Origin: Rhizobiales bacterium 62-47
Lineage (GTDB): Bacteria; Pseudomonadota; Alphaproteobacteria; Rhizobiales; Xanthobacteraceae
Direction: 5' to 3'
NCBI GenBank assembly: GCA_001899255.1
Contig: MKVX01000011.1
Span: forward strand, 1-64,000
Length of the DNA: 64,000 nt
A program made the translations under genes and the position numbers. The notes beneath the pieces were generated by a model. The model saw nothing but the letters and a program-made list of their open reading frames with translations, was not told the DNA's origin and made no database searches. Shown in pieces: positions 1-9,650 of the stretch (position 1 is its first letter; every line of letters begins with the position of its first letter).

Positions 1-31
1 CAATCCACGTTGCGCCTCGCGGCGCGCCGCT

Positions 32-50
32 TCCCTCACCAAGCGAGGGA
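32..50. terminator. possible stem-loop downstream of the lemA-TPM operon
   Basis: A 6-bp inverted repeat (TCCCTC / GAGGGA, 7-nt loop) lies about 100 bases beyond the stop codon of the last gene of the lemA operon. No T-run follows on the minus strand, so this is only a weak terminator candidate. The rest of bases 1-151 shows no gene. Confidence 0.2.
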
Positions 51-151
51 GAAACGACCGACACCAACCTGCGCGGCGGCGCGGGATCGATTGCTCGTGG
101 CTGTTTGACAATCAAATCGAAACCGAGACGCGACGCGGACATGCAGCCCGC

Positions 152-658
152 TCACAGCACCACCGGCTTGTCCGGCAATTCGTTGACGCCGTGCGGACCC
201 CGCGGGAAATGCTGCGTCAAATAGGCCGTGACTGACTGGATGCCGGCAATCACCCCCTGCTCGAAATTGGCATGACCGAATTCGACTTCCATTGCGGTGC
301 AGATCCGCTCCCACATGGCGTGACCGACCGCCATGTCGATGCCACGGTCGGCAATGATCTCGACCTTGCGGTCGGCCAGCAGCACATAGATCAGCACGCC
401 GCTGTTCTGCGCGGTATCCCAAATGCGTAGCTGCGAAAAAACATCGAGCGCTCGGCCGCGCGCGGATTGATCGCGAAACAGCGGCACGCCATCGAGCGCG
501 CCCTCGACGACGAAGCGAATCTGTCCGGCATGCTGGGCCTCGCTCGCCTTGATGGCGCGCTCGATTCTAGCGAGCGCCGGATACGGAAACGCCTTGCGTA
601 CCCGCAGCCGGTTGGCGATGAGATGCTTGCCGATGCGCGTGAGTTTCATCCTCACCAC
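152..658 (-). CDS. TPM-domain protein, short form without signal peptide
   Basis: A 168-residue protein whose central and C-terminal part resembles the TPM (YgcG/Psb32) fold: a hydrophobic strand (GVLIYVLLADRKVEIIADRG) then helices, matching the corresponding part of the exported TPM protein encoded just upstream. There is no signal peptide or Gly-rich tail, so it probably works in the cytoplasm or at the inner face of the membrane. The GTG start overlaps the stop of the upstream gene by a few bases, which shows translational coupling in the lemA-TPM-TPM operon. TPM proteins next to LemA are common in Proteobacteria; their biochemical role is unsettled (phosphatase activity is described only for some plant members). 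Confidence 0.8.
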   Translation of the reverse strand: MVRMKLTRIGKHLIANRLRVRKAFPYPALARIERAIKASEAQHAGQIRFVVEGALDGVPLFRDQSARGRALDVFSQLRIWDTAQNSGVLIYVLLADRKVEIIADRGIDMAVGHAMWERICTAMEVEFGHANFEQGVIAGIQSVTAYLTQHFPRGPHGVNELPDKPVVL

Positions 659-1521
659 CTCCCCGATGCGCCGCCGCCGCCGAAGCTGCCGCCGCCACCG
701 CTGAAGCCTCCGCCTGAACCGCCCGAAAATCCGCCGCCGCTGCCGCCCGACCAGCCACCTCGCCCGCCGCCGAACGATCCGACGCTATCGCTCACCAGCG
801 TGATGAAAAACGCAACGATGGCTGTCACCATCGAGACGGTCAGGGTGCCGACGAGGAACCACGCGATCACGCCGACCAGGCCGCCGGTGACGAGCGCTCC
901 GAGCAGCCTGCCGAACAAGGCCCGCAGGATTCCGCCAAGGATCAATCCGGCGATGAAGGCAAACGGGATCATCGATTCGATATTGTCGAGCGTGACCGGC
1001 TCGCGCTGCGAACGCTCCGGCGGCGGCAGTGCCTCGCCATCGGCAACCGCAATCATGCGGGCGACGCCATCGGAAATCCCGCCGGCAAAATCGCCGCTAC
1101 GGAATTTCGGCGTAATAATTTCGTCGATGATGCGTCTAGCGGTGACATCGGTGAGCGCACCTTCGAGGCCGTAGCCAACTTCGATGCGCAGCCGGCGGTC
1201 GTTCTTCGCAACCACCAGCAGCGCACCATCATCGATCTTCTTGCGCCCGATCTTCCACGCCTCGGCAACGCGGATTGAAAACTGCTCGATGCTTTCCGGC
1301 TCCGTGGTCGGCACGATGAGCACGGCGATCTGCGTGCCCTTGCGCTGCTCGAACGCCTTCAAGGTCTGATCGAGCGAGGCGATCTGGTCCGGCGTCAGTG
1401 TTGCGGTCTGGTCGACGACGCGGCCGGTCAGCGCCGGAACGGCGACATCGGCCGCCGCCGTCCAGCTCCAGCACATCAGCAGCGCGACAAACGCCGCCGT
1501 CACCATGCGGATCGCGGCCAC
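652..1521 (-). CDS. exported TPM-domain membrane protein, YgcG family
   Basis: A 289-residue protein with an N-terminal signal sequence (ending near AAADVAVPA), a TPM domain at about residues 35-160, two or three hydrophobic segments at about 185-245, and a Gly/Ser/Phe-rich tail ending in GGGGASGRW. This is the standard layout of YgcG-type proteins, with the TPM domain in the periplasm. The start used is a GTG; an in-frame ATG five codons later (1506) is equally possible. It follows lemA by 13 bases and overlaps the next TPM gene, so the three are co-transcribed. Function is unknown beyond a suspected role in envelope maintenance. Confidence 0.85.
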   Translation of the reverse strand: MAAIRMVTAAFVALLMCWSWTAAADVAVPALTGRVVDQTATLTPDQIASLDQTLKAFEQRKGTQIAVLIVPTTEPESIEQFSIRVAEAWKIGRKKIDDGALLVVAKNDRRLRIEVGYGLEGALTDVTARRIIDEIITPKFRSGDFAGGISDGVARMIAVADGEALPPPERSQREPVTLDNIESMIPFAFIAGLILGGILRALFGRLLGALVTGGLVGVIAWFLVGTLTVSMVTAIVAFFITLVSDSVGSFGGGRGGWSGGSGGGFSGGSGGGFSGGGGSFGGGGASGRW

Positions 1522-1534
1522 GCCCGCACCCGGC

Positions 1535-2143
1535 CTATTTGGCAGGCGCCGGCGTCGGATTGAAGTCGACTTTCGGCGCCGTGGAAATCGCCTTCTCGTT
1601 GTCGACGGTGAAGTTCGGCTTCTCCTTGTAGCCGAACAGCATGGCGGTGAGGTTCGACGGGAACGAACGCACCGTCACGTTATAATCCTGCACCGCCCTG
1701 ATGTAGCGATTGCGCGCCACGGTGATGCGGTTCTCGGTGCCTTCGAGTTGCGACATCAGATCGCGAAACAGCGCATCGGATTTCAATTGCGGATAGTTCT
1801 CCGTCACCACAAGCAAACGCGACAAAGCGCTGGAGAGTTCGCCTTGTGCCTGCTGGAACTTGTTGAACGCGCCGGGATCGTTGAGCGTCTCCGGTGTGGC
1901 CTGAATGCTGCCGACCTTGGCGCGGGCGTTGGTCACACCAAGCAGGACATCCTTTTCCTGCTGCGCAAATCCCTTCACCGAGTTGACGAGATTGGGCACC
2001 AGATCGGCGCGGCGCTGATATTGATTGACGACTTCCGACCAACTCGATTTCACCTGCTCGTCATTGGTCTGGATGACGTTATACCCGCAATTGGTCAGAC
2101 TTAATGTCGCGAGAGCTGCCAAGATCGTCAGAAAGCGACGCAT
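1535..2143 (-). CDS. lemA: LemA family lipoprotein
   Basis: A 202-residue protein with a hydrophobic N-terminus ending in a lipobox-like LTNC (Cys19), then the long helical LemA domain with the typical segment RRADLVPNLVNSVKGF and the C-terminal stretch SFPSNLTAMLFGYKEKPNF. Length and order fit the LemA family (about 190-200 residues). It is first in the operon with two TPM proteins, a conserved arrangement. It is probably anchored to the periplasmic face of the inner membrane. The function of the family is not established. Confidence 0.92.
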   Translation of the reverse strand: MRRFLTILAALATLSLTNCGYNVIQTNDEQVKSSWSEVVNQYQRRADLVPNLVNSVKGFAQQEKDVLLGVTNARAKVGSIQATPETLNDPGAFNKFQQAQGELSSALSRLLVVTENYPQLKSDALFRDLMSQLEGTENRITVARNRYIRAVQDYNVTVRSFPSNLTAMLFGYKEKPNFTVDNEKAISTAPKVDFNPTPAPAK

Positions 2144-2316
2144 CGGTATCTCCTGTCACACGATCGCAATAAAGCTGCGTTGCAGTGCGCATCTGGCGAC
2201 GCGCACGCATCAATGTGGCGACCATATCCCAATTGCGCGCCGTTGCCACGCCGCAAGCCACGCATAATTGCTTCGCGAACAGGTGGTATAACTTGCCGCC
2301 CGCCGATTTCGGCGAA

Positions 2317-4644
2317 CTACGCTGCCGAGGAACCTGCGTTCTGAATGGCTTGCCAGACCTTGATCGGCGACAGCGGCGTATTGATGGTCTTGATGCCGAG
2401 CGGACTCAGTGCATCCATCACGCCATTGGCGATGCATGGCGGTCCGCCGATCGCGCCGGATTCGCCGCAACCCTTGGCGCCGAGCGGATTGGTTCGGCAG
2501 GATGCGGAATCATCCAGCGTCACCGAGATGGGGGGCAGATCGCTGGCACGCGGGACGCAATAGTCCTGATAGCTCGCAGTCAGCAGCTGGCCTTCCGGAC
2601 TGTAGGTCACGCCTTCATACAACGCCTGGCCGATACCTTGCGCCACGCCGCCGTGAACCTGACCGGCGACCAGCATCGGATTGACCGCGACGCCGACGTC
2701 GTCGACCGTCGTATACCGCACCACGTTGGTGACGCCGGTTTCAGGATCGATCTCGACCTCGCAGATATGCACGCCGTTCGGCCAGCTCGGGCCATCGACT
2801 TCGCCGGTGCTGTCGACGCTCAAGCGGGCGCCCTTCTCGTCCTTGGCGATCTCGAACAGCGAGACGCGGCGGTCGGTGCCGACAACGGTGAGCCAGCCGT
2901 CGCTGTAGTCGATGTCTTCGACCGAGGTCTCCAGCACATGCGAGGCTTTCTCGCGCGCTTTGGCGATCAGGTCGGTCGCGGACACGGCAACCGCCGTGCC
3001 GCCGACAAACAGCGAGCGCGAACCGACGCTGCCGAAACCTTGCGCCAGATCGGTGTCGCCCTGCACCACGTCGATCTTGTCGATGGCGACGCCGAGCGAC
3101 GCGGAAATCATCTGCGCATAACTGGTCTCGAGGCCCTGCCCCATCGCTTGCGTTCCTGAATGCAACACAATGCGGCCTTCAGCGGTGGCGTGAAGGCTGA
3201 CCTTCTCGGTATGCGCGCGACCACCGGTCCATTCGATATAGCTGGTCAGGCCCCGACCGTAGAGCAGGCCCTTCTTCTTCGCGGCCTTCTTGCGCGCGGC
3301 ATAGCCATCCCAATCCGCAAGCTCCGTCGCACGGTCGAGCAGATGCGCGAAGGCTCCGCTATCGTAAACCTGCCCGGCCGCGTTGGTGTAAGGTAGCTGG
3401 CTGGGCTTGATGAAGTTGACCTTGCGAATGGCACGCGGGTCCATGCCGAGTTGGCGTGCCGCAGCATCCATCAGACGCTCGACGACAAAGACAGCTTCGG
3501 GGCGGCCGGCGCCGCGATAAGCGCCGACCGGCGCGGTGTTGGTCATCACCGCCTTGATGTCGAAGTGGATCAACGGCAGATCGTAGACACCGGTAGCCAC
3601 GAACGGACCGAGCACCAGCGGGATGATCGCACCGGTGCCGCTCAGATACGCGCCGGTGCCGCCGATCGAGCGGACACGAAACGCCAGGACGCGACCCTTT
3701 TCGTTCAATGCGAATTCGGCCGTCGAAGTCAGGTCGCGGCCATGCGTGCCGCCGACGAATTCATCGGTGCGTTCACCGCGCCAGCGCACCTTGCGGCCGA
3801 GCTTGGCAGCGGCATAGGCAACGATACCGTCCTCCGGATAAAGACTGGTCTTCTGCCCGAAGCCGCCTCCGAGATCGCCAACGCGAACTTGAATGCTTTC
3901 CTTGGGGCGCTTGAGGATAGCCTCGGCAAGCAGGTCGCGCGTCGATGTCGGGGTCTGCGATTGCACATGCAGGATCAGGCGGCCGGTCGCCTTTTCGATT
4001 TCGGCAATCGTGCTGCGCGGCTCCATGGCCGATGGCACCAGCCGTTGGCTGGCGACATCGAGCGAAACAACATGCTTGGCAGCAGCAAACGCCTTTTCAA
4101 CCGCGGCGGCATCGCCATAGTTCATCGCAGCGGCGATGTTGTCCGGCGCGCCGGACCACACGACAGGCGCACCGGGCGCAACGGCGGCAACGGGATCGGT
4201 CACCGACGGCAACACCTCATAGTCTACCGCGATAGCTTCGGCCGCGGCCTGTGCCGCAGACTGCGTCGGCGCAATCACAGCGGCGACAGCTTCGCCAGCG
4301 AAGCGGACGACGTCGTGCGCCAACAGCCGGCGTGGCGGGACATTCATGTCGGCCCCGTCGGGCCGCTTGAATATCGCCAGCGTCGGAAGCGTACCGATAT
4401 CATCCGCAACGAGATCGGCACCGGTGAACACTGCGGCTACGCCGGGCATCGCGCGCGCAGCTTCGGTGTCGATGGCGCGAATGCGCGCGTGGGCATGCGG
4501 CGAACGCAACAGCACCAGCCACAACGCACCGTCGGCCGGCTTGTCGTCGATGTATCTGCCACGTCCCGTCACCAGGCGCTGATCTTCGAGACGCTTGACG
4601 GGCTGTCCGGCGCCGAAGCGCAGATTGCTCGGTAGGATATTCAT
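2317..4644 (-). CDS. molybdopterin-binding hydroxylase large subunit, CoxL/XDH family
   Basis: A 775-residue xanthine-dehydrogenase-family catalytic subunit. The substrate-loop motif reads AYRGAGRPEA, as in 'form II' CoxL-like enzymes, not the AYxCSFR of true CO dehydrogenase. The C-terminal GCGESGAIGGP carries the catalytic glutamate. Such subunits hydroxylate aldehydes or N-heterocycles at the molybdenum-cytosine-dinucleotide site and need a [2Fe-2S] and an FAD subunit, neither of which is adjacent. A good AGGAAG ribosome site precedes the ATG. The neighbours upstream (DapA-like enzyme, LysR) run in the same direction and may form one unit. Substrate unknown. Confidence 0.93.
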   Translation of the reverse strand: MNILPSNLRFGAGQPVKRLEDQRLVTGRGRYIDDKPADGALWLVLLRSPHAHARIRAIDTEAARAMPGVAAVFTGADLVADDIGTLPTLAIFKRPDGADMNVPPRRLLAHDVVRFAGEAVAAVIAPTQSAAQAAAEAIAVDYEVLPSVTDPVAAVAPGAPVVWSGAPDNIAAAMNYGDAAAVEKAFAAAKHVVSLDVASQRLVPSAMEPRSTIAEIEKATGRLILHVQSQTPTSTRDLLAEAILKRPKESIQVRVGDLGGGFGQKTSLYPEDGIVAYAAAKLGRKVRWRGERTDEFVGGTHGRDLTSTAEFALNEKGRVLAFRVRSIGGTGAYLSGTGAIIPLVLGPFVATGVYDLPLIHFDIKAVMTNTAPVGAYRGAGRPEAVFVVERLMDAAARQLGMDPRAIRKVNFIKPSQLPYTNAAGQVYDSGAFAHLLDRATELADWDGYAARKKAAKKKGLLYGRGLTSYIEWTGGRAHTEKVSLHATAEGRIVLHSGTQAMGQGLETSYAQMISASLGVAIDKIDVVQGDTDLAQGFGSVGSRSLFVGGTAVAVSATDLIAKAREKASHVLETSVEDIDYSDGWLTVVGTDRRVSLFEIAKDEKGARLSVDSTGEVDGPSWPNGVHICEVEIDPETGVTNVVRYTTVDDVGVAVNPMLVAGQVHGGVAQGIGQALYEGVTYSPEGQLLTASYQDYCVPRASDLPPISVTLDDSASCRTNPLGAKGCGESGAIGGPPCIANGVMDALSPLGIKTINTPLSPIKVWQAIQNAGSSAA

Positions 4645-4708
4645 GAAACTTCCTTCAGCAATTTGTTTGGCAGAATTTGGCTTTGACGACTATGCGATGA
4701 CAGCGGGA

Positions 4709-5593
4709 CTACGAAACCTCGCCAACCTCCTGCAAGATCGCCTCGACAACCTTGCGCTCGTCGAGCGTCAATGCGGCTTGCGGTGCGATCGGATCGCCGA
4801 CATTGTAGCCTTGCATGGCGAGACCGGCCTTGATGCACGCGGCGAGATTGAAACGCGCAAAGGCTTCATTGAGCCGCCACAATCGACGCTGCAAGGTAAG
4901 CGCCTCGTCCCAGCGTCCCGCCTTGCAGAGGTCATAAAGCGCGACGCTTTGCCGGGGCGCAACGCAAGCCGGACCGGCCATCCAGCCGACGCCGCCGATT
5001 AGCATCACCGCTGCCGGAATATGCGCCGACGCCGAAAAGACGCTCATGCGATCGCCGCAGCGGTTGATGATCGATAGCAGGCGGCCGGTATTGGTCGACG
5101 CATCCTTGATGTAGCCGATGCGCGGATGCTGCGCGAGCCGGGTAATGACATCGAGCGTCAAGTCCGCGCGCTGGAATTGCGGGTTGGTGTATATGACCAC
5201 CGGAATATCGACGGCGTCAGCGATGGCGCGGAAGTACGATTCGATCTGCGCATCCTTGAGCGGGAAATATGCCTCCAGGATAGCCAGGATCCCATCGGCG
5301 CCGAGACGCTGATAGGAGCGCGCCTGCTCGACCGCATCCGCCGTCGACGTCGAGCTGACACCGACGATCACCGGCACGCGCCGTTGCGCGGCCTCGATCG
5401 TCGCCTGCGCCACTGCAGTCCGCTGCCGTTGGTTGAGATAGGCAAACTCGCCGGTCGAGCCGAGCGGTGTCAATCCATGTACGCCGGATTCGATGAGATC
5501 ATCGCAGAGCCGACCCAGCACGTCGGTGCGAACGTTTCCGGCCGGATCAACAGGCGAAACAAGATAAGGGAAAACGCCATGAAATTGGTTCAT
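4709..5593 (-). CDS. dihydrodipicolinate synthase/N-acetylneuraminate lyase family protein
   Basis: A 294-residue TIM-barrel class I aldolase of the DapA/NAL family. It shows the carboxylate-binding GSTGE, the catalytic Tyr in IYTNP and the Schiff-base Lys in IGYIKDAS. The ATG at 5593 gives the usual family length; a TTG 12 codons upstream would only add a non-conserved tail. Because it lies between a LysR regulator and a lone molybdenum hydroxylase, a catabolic lyase or hydratase role on a keto acid is more likely than lysine synthesis. The exact substrate cannot be read from the sequence. Confidence 0.88.
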   Translation of the reverse strand: MNQFHGVFPYLVSPVDPAGNVRTDVLGRLCDDLIESGVHGLTPLGSTGEFAYLNQRQRTAVAQATIEAAQRRVPVIVGVSSTSTADAVEQARSYQRLGADGILAILEAYFPLKDAQIESYFRAIADAVDIPVVIYTNPQFQRADLTLDVITRLAQHPRIGYIKDASTNTGRLLSIINRCGDRMSVFSASAHIPAAVMLIGGVGWMAGPACVAPRQSVALYDLCKAGRWDEALTLQRRLWRLNEAFARFNLAACIKAGLAMQGYNVGDPIAPQAALTLDERKVVEAILQEVGEVS

Positions 5594-5680
5594 GGTAGAT
5601 GTTTGAGACAAACAGCCGACCTTCGTCAAGAACCCGGGCGAATTGACATTCTCACCGTTTCGCGACCTTGACGGCCATGG

Positions 5681-6535
5681 CTACCCGTTGTGATCCGCCG
5701 CCGCGACCGCGCGAAGGCCCTCCAGCGCCAATCCAATCAGCGCCTCGTCCGCTTGCGACGAGCACACGGCGTAAATGGGATGGAAAAAGCTCGGCGCTCC
5801 CGGCACCAGGTGCAACTTCCCGCTCGCCAGATGGGCCGCGATGGAACGCTGACGGAAATAGCCCGAGCCACCGACTTCAAGGATGAAGTCGAGCGCCAGC
5901 GGCCCGTGGCCGATGGCGAGGCCGGGATTCATCGCGTCCGGGAAGCTCAGGCCGTGATGCAACGCAAAGTCCTGGCCCCAATCGACATAGACATAACCGG
6001 GCGGATTGGACGGTTGCGCGCTGGGATCGGTCGAAACCAACACCAGCTTTTCCTCGAGTAACAATTCGACACGCGAGCCGGGGCGCTGTTGCGGAGCGTA
6101 CATCACAGCGATATCGAGCACGCCATCGGCCACCTGACCGCTCAAGCCGTCGGGCAAACCGACCTGGACCCGCAACGCGATATCAGGCGCCGTCCGCCGC
6201 ATCCACCGCAGCCAGTTCGGCAGCCAAGGCTGCCACAGACTGAGCTCGCCGCCGATGGCGAGAATGGCACGGCTGCCGGAAGGCACCGCGACCTGATGCC
6301 GGGCTCGCTCCCAGAGTTGCACGAACATCGGTGCGTAGCGCAAAAACTGCTCGCCGGCCGGCGTCAGTGTCGCCCCGTTCTTGTTGCGGAAAAACAGCGG
6401 ACGGCCGAGCCGTTCTTCGAGCGAACGAATGCGTGCGCTCACTGTCGTCTGGCTCACGTTGAGATGTTCGGCCGATCGAACGAAGCTGCGCGTGGCGACG
6501 ATTTCGAGAAACGTCCGGGCGAGTTCGACATCCAT
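5681..6535 (-). CDS. LysR family transcriptional regulator
   Basis: A 284-residue LysR-type regulator. The N-terminal winged helix (residues 1-60) contains FVRSAEHLNVSQTTVSARI, followed by the linker RLGRPLFFRNKNGATLTPAG and a periplasmic-binding-like effector domain. It lies 87 bases upstream of the DapA-like gene on the same strand, so it may control that gene and the molybdenum hydroxylase. It is not divergent from its presumed targets as classical LysR genes are; the reverse assignment to the metB/cys genes is also possible. Confidence 0.92.
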   Translation of the reverse strand: MDVELARTFLEIVATRSFVRSAEHLNVSQTTVSARIRSLEERLGRPLFFRNKNGATLTPAGEQFLRYAPMFVQLWERARHQVAVPSGSRAILAIGGELSLWQPWLPNWLRWMRRTAPDIALRVQVGLPDGLSGQVADGVLDIAVMYAPQQRPGSRVELLLEEKLVLVSTDPSAQPSNPPGYVYVDWGQDFALHHGLSFPDAMNPGLAIGHGPLALDFILEVGGSGYFRQRSIAAHLASGKLHLVPGAPSFFHPIYAVCSSQADEALIGLALEGLRAVAAADHNG

Positions 6536-6607
6536 GAATTTGATCCCGACCGTCCGCGCTGCTCAGGCCAAGCAGTCGCTTCCGTCTCGTTCGATTCCGC
6601 GACGAGT

Positions 6608-7774
6608 CTAGCGCCGATTGGATATGGCCGTGAAGCCCGCTTCGAGCCCGGCCAACAGATCGCTCTCTGCCTCGAGTCCAACGGAGAGGCGCAACAGACT
6701 GTCGCTGATGCCGGCCACACGGCGCGCCTCGACGCCCATCTTGGCATGGGTCATGGTTGCCGGATGCGCGATGAGGCTTTCCACGCCGCCAAGCGACTCC
6801 GCCAGCGTGAATACTTCGATCGCCTCGACAAAAGCCCGCACGGCTTCGGTGTCACCGGCCAATTCGAAGCTCAACATCGCGCCGGACCCAGCCTGTTGGG
6901 CTCGCGCGATCGCATAGCCCGGATGCGATGGCAAACCAGGGTAATGCACCACGCGGACCAGCTTGTGGTTTTGCAGGAAGTCGGCGATGGAAACCGCATT
7001 CGCCTGCTGCCGCTCGATGCGCGCAAACAGCGTACGCAGACCGCGAAGGGTCAGGTAAGCATCGAACGGTGCGCCAGTCACGCCAACGATGTTGACCCAT
7101 TCGGCAATGGCTTCGGCATCGGCTGCGGCAGCGGCGATCACCGCGCCGCCAACGACATCGGAGTGGCCGTTGAGATACTTGGTGGTGGAGTGAATGACAA
7201 AATCGGCCCCCAGCGCGATCGGGCGCTGCAACGCTGGCGACAGGAAGGTGTTATCGACCGCTACCTTGGCGCCAGCCTTCTTGGCCTGTGTCGCGATCGC
7301 CTTGATATCCACCACGCGCATCAATGGATTGCTCGGCGTTTCGATCAGCACCAGCGCCGGCGAACGCGCAAGAGCCGCTGACAGTGCCGTCTTGTCACCC
7401 TGATCGACAAAAACCAGATCGATCTGACCGGAGCGTTGCCGTGTTTCCAGCAAGCGATAGGTGCCGCCATAACAATCATGCGGCGCAACAACGAGCCCGC
7501 CTTTGCTGACCTGCGCCAGCACGACATCGACTGCGGCCATGCCGGAACACACCACGGCAGCGCCTGCTCCGCCTTCCAGCTTCGCAAGCGTATCCGCCAG
7601 CATGTCGCGGCTCGGATTGGCGGTGCGGGTGTATTCGTACGCACCGCTCTTCTCGTAACCGTCGAAGGCGAACGTGCTGGACAGATAGATTGGCGGCGTC
7701 ACCGCACGGAATGTCTTGTCCGTTGCGATGCCATTCGCGACCGCGATGGTGTGGGGATCCTTGGGTTTGGGCAT
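6608..7774 (-). CDS. metB: cystathionine gamma-synthase-type PLP enzyme
   Basis: A 388-residue Cys/Met-metabolism PLP enzyme of the MetB/MetC/MetZ fold. The PLP lysine lies in HSTTKYLNGHSDVVGGAV, and the C-terminal SLGGVESLIAHPATMTH substrate loop is typical of cystathionine gamma-synthase. It forms cystathionine or homocysteine from an activated homoserine. It follows cysJ-cysI on the same strand, consistent with reduced sulfur passing from sulfite reductase into methionine. The gene symbol is the best guess; O-succinylhomoserine sulfhydrylase and cystathionine lyase are close relatives that are hard to exclude. Confidence 0.85.
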   Translation of the reverse strand: MPKPKDPHTIAVANGIATDKTFRAVTPPIYLSSTFAFDGYEKSGAYEYTRTANPSRDMLADTLAKLEGGAGAAVVCSGMAAVDVVLAQVSKGGLVVAPHDCYGGTYRLLETRQRSGQIDLVFVDQGDKTALSAALARSPALVLIETPSNPLMRVVDIKAIATQAKKAGAKVAVDNTFLSPALQRPIALGADFVIHSTTKYLNGHSDVVGGAVIAAAAADAEAIAEWVNIVGVTGAPFDAYLTLRGLRTLFARIERQQANAVSIADFLQNHKLVRVVHYPGLPSHPGYAIARAQQAGSGAMLSFELAGDTEAVRAFVEAIEVFTLAESLGGVESLIAHPATMTHAKMGVEARRVAGISDSLLRLSVGLEAESDLLAGLEAGFTAISNRR

Positions 7775-7821
7775 AGCAATTCAAATCCTGCGCAAACGGT
7801 CGCATTGACCATTGCTCCGGT

Positions 7822-7840
7822 CGCCGCCCGGGTGGCGGCG
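7822..7840. terminator. GC-rich stem-loop between cysI and the metB-like gene
   Basis: Perfect 7-bp inverted repeat CGCCGCC / GGCGGCG with a 5-nt loop in the 134-base spacer after the cysI stop and before the metB-like start. No T-run follows, so it could be a factor-dependent stop, an attenuator or an mRNA-stabilising hairpin. I looked for a SAM-II-type aptamer in this spacer and could not recognise one. Confidence 0.35.
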
Positions 7841-7908
7841 CCGTCGCCGGCGCAGGTTTAGAGGCTTTCCCCGCAAAAAGGAACCGAAACGGTCAGAAAT
7901 GCCGGCGG

Positions 7909-9639
7909 TCAATCGTTAAAATGCCGGCCTTCCTTGACCTCGGCAACATAGCCGGCGCGGATCGCGAAATCGCCAAACCGTTCTCCCGCCTGACGCTCCC
8001 GGGCATAGCGCCCCAGGATTTCCTCCAACGCATTGAGGATGGCCGCCTCGCCGACATTTTCGAGATACATCTTGTTCAAGCGTTGACCGTGAAACCCGCC
8101 ACCGAAATAGAGATTATACTTTCCGGGTGCGCGGCCGGTCAGCGCAATCTCGGCGACGTATGGCCGCGCGCAACCGTTGGGGCATCCGGTCATGCGGAGC
8201 GTGATCGGCTCGTCGGTCAGCCCATTGGCCGCGAGGATCGGCTCGATCTTGGAGATCAATGTGGGCAGATAGCGCTCACTCTCGGCCATGGCCAGACCGC
8301 AGGTCGGCAGCGCGACGCAAGCCATCGAATTCAGCCGCAAGGCACTCCGCTTATTCTGACCGTCGAGGCCATATTCGCGGATCAGCCGTTCGATATCCGG
8401 GCGCGCGGCAGGCGCGACATCGGCGATCGTCAGGCTCTGGTTTGGCGTGATACGGAAGGTTCCGATATGGACCCGTGCGATGGCGCGCAAGCCATCCATC
8501 ATCGGCAGCGCCGGCGTGTTGATGACACGGCCATTTTCAATGAACATGGTGTAGTGCTCGCGGCCATCGTCGCCCTTCACCCAGCCGAACACATCGCCAT
8601 TCGAGGTGAATTTGAAAGGTTGCGCCGGCGCCAGCGGTGTTCCAAGCCGGCTCTCGATCTCTGCCTTGATCCAGTCCAGTCCCTTGTCGTCGACGGTGTA
8701 TTTGAACCGTGCATGAAGTCGATCGACGCGGTCGCCATAGTCGCGTTGCACCGACATCACCGCATCGATGGCGGCAGTCAGTTGCTCCACCTTGATGAAG
8801 CCGATGACATCGGCGAGCCGCGGATAGGTCTGCGGCGCCTGATCGGTGCGGCCCATCCCGCCACCAATTGCGACGTTGAAGCCCTTGAGCTTGCCGCGCA
8901 CGACGATAGCGATGAAGCCGAGATCCTGGGCGTAGACGTCGATATCGTTGCTGGGCGGGATGACGAAGCCGATCTTGAACTTACGGGGCATATAGGTGCG
9001 CCCGTAAAACGGCTCCTCCGGCTCGGATATCTTGCCGCGTTCTTCTCCGTACCAGATTTCGTTGTAAGCCCCGGTCTTGGGAATGGCGTGATCGCTGGCT
9101 TGTTTCGCCAGCGCGTAGACCTCAGCATGAATCTTCGAGAGCTGTGGATTGATCGAGCACATCACGCCGCGGGTGTCGTCGCCGCACGCCGCGCGCGTAT
9201 CCAGCACCACGTCTCGCAACCCCTGCATCAATGCCTGCAGATCTTCCTTGACGACCCGATGGAACTGGAAGGTCTGCCGCGTCGTCAGCCGCAGCGTCTC
9301 GCCGCCATGCGCGCGCCCCAGTTTATCAAGCTTGAGCCACTGCGATGGGCTGAGCACACCACCGGGCAAGCGGACGCGCGCCATGAAGGTGAAGGCCGGC
9401 TCCAGCTTCTGACGGCGGCGCTCGTCACGGATATCGCGGTCATCCTGCTGATAGATGCCGTGAAACTTCATCAGCTTGGTATCGCTGGTGGTGACGGCCC
9501 CGGTGATCGGGTCGAACAGACTCTTGGTGATCGTGCCGCGCAACTGGTTGCTGTTGGCTTTCAGCGTCTCATCCGGTCCAAGTTTGTCGAGCGGCTGCGA
9601 AACGTCCCGGCTGCGATCGGGCGCGATGGTCGTCGTCAT
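7909..9639 (-). CDS. cysI: sulfite reductase hemoprotein (beta) subunit
   Basis: A 576-residue assimilatory sulfite reductase hemoprotein. The siroheme/[4Fe-4S] cysteines are seen as CVALPTC (C-x5-C) and GCPNGC (C-x3-C) in the last third, and the two ferredoxin-like half domains and length match CysI. With the flavoprotein encoded directly upstream it reduces sulfite to sulfide in the cytoplasm using NADPH. The start is 11 bases after the cysJ stop, so the pair is an operon in the order cysJ-cysI, followed by the metB-like gene. Confidence 0.95.
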   Translation of the reverse strand: MTTTIAPDRSRDVSQPLDKLGPDETLKANSNQLRGTITKSLFDPITGAVTTSDTKLMKFHGIYQQDDRDIRDERRRQKLEPAFTFMARVRLPGGVLSPSQWLKLDKLGRAHGGETLRLTTRQTFQFHRVVKEDLQALMQGLRDVVLDTRAACGDDTRGVMCSINPQLSKIHAEVYALAKQASDHAIPKTGAYNEIWYGEERGKISEPEEPFYGRTYMPRKFKIGFVIPPSNDIDVYAQDLGFIAIVVRGKLKGFNVAIGGGMGRTDQAPQTYPRLADVIGFIKVEQLTAAIDAVMSVQRDYGDRVDRLHARFKYTVDDKGLDWIKAEIESRLGTPLAPAQPFKFTSNGDVFGWVKGDDGREHYTMFIENGRVINTPALPMMDGLRAIARVHIGTFRITPNQSLTIADVAPAARPDIERLIREYGLDGQNKRSALRLNSMACVALPTCGLAMAESERYLPTLISKIEPILAANGLTDEPITLRMTGCPNGCARPYVAEIALTGRAPGKYNLYFGGGFHGQRLNKMYLENVGEAAILNALEEILGRYARERQAGERFGDFAIRAGYVAEVKEGRHFND

Positions 9640-9650
9640 GGTCGTAAACC

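Noticed and set aside
2185-4635. Long plus-strand open frames opposite the molybdenum hydroxylase gene
   Set aside because: They are antisense to a clear enzyme gene; the protein sequences have no recognisable motif and are a usual by-product of GC-rich codon bias.
2317-4644. Carbon monoxide dehydrogenase CoxL
   Set aside because: The loop is AYRGAGR and not AYxCSFR, and coxM and coxS are missing.
7775-7908. SAM-II type riboswitch before the metB-like gene
   Set aside because: No match to the aptamer core could be recognised; only a simple hairpin is present.
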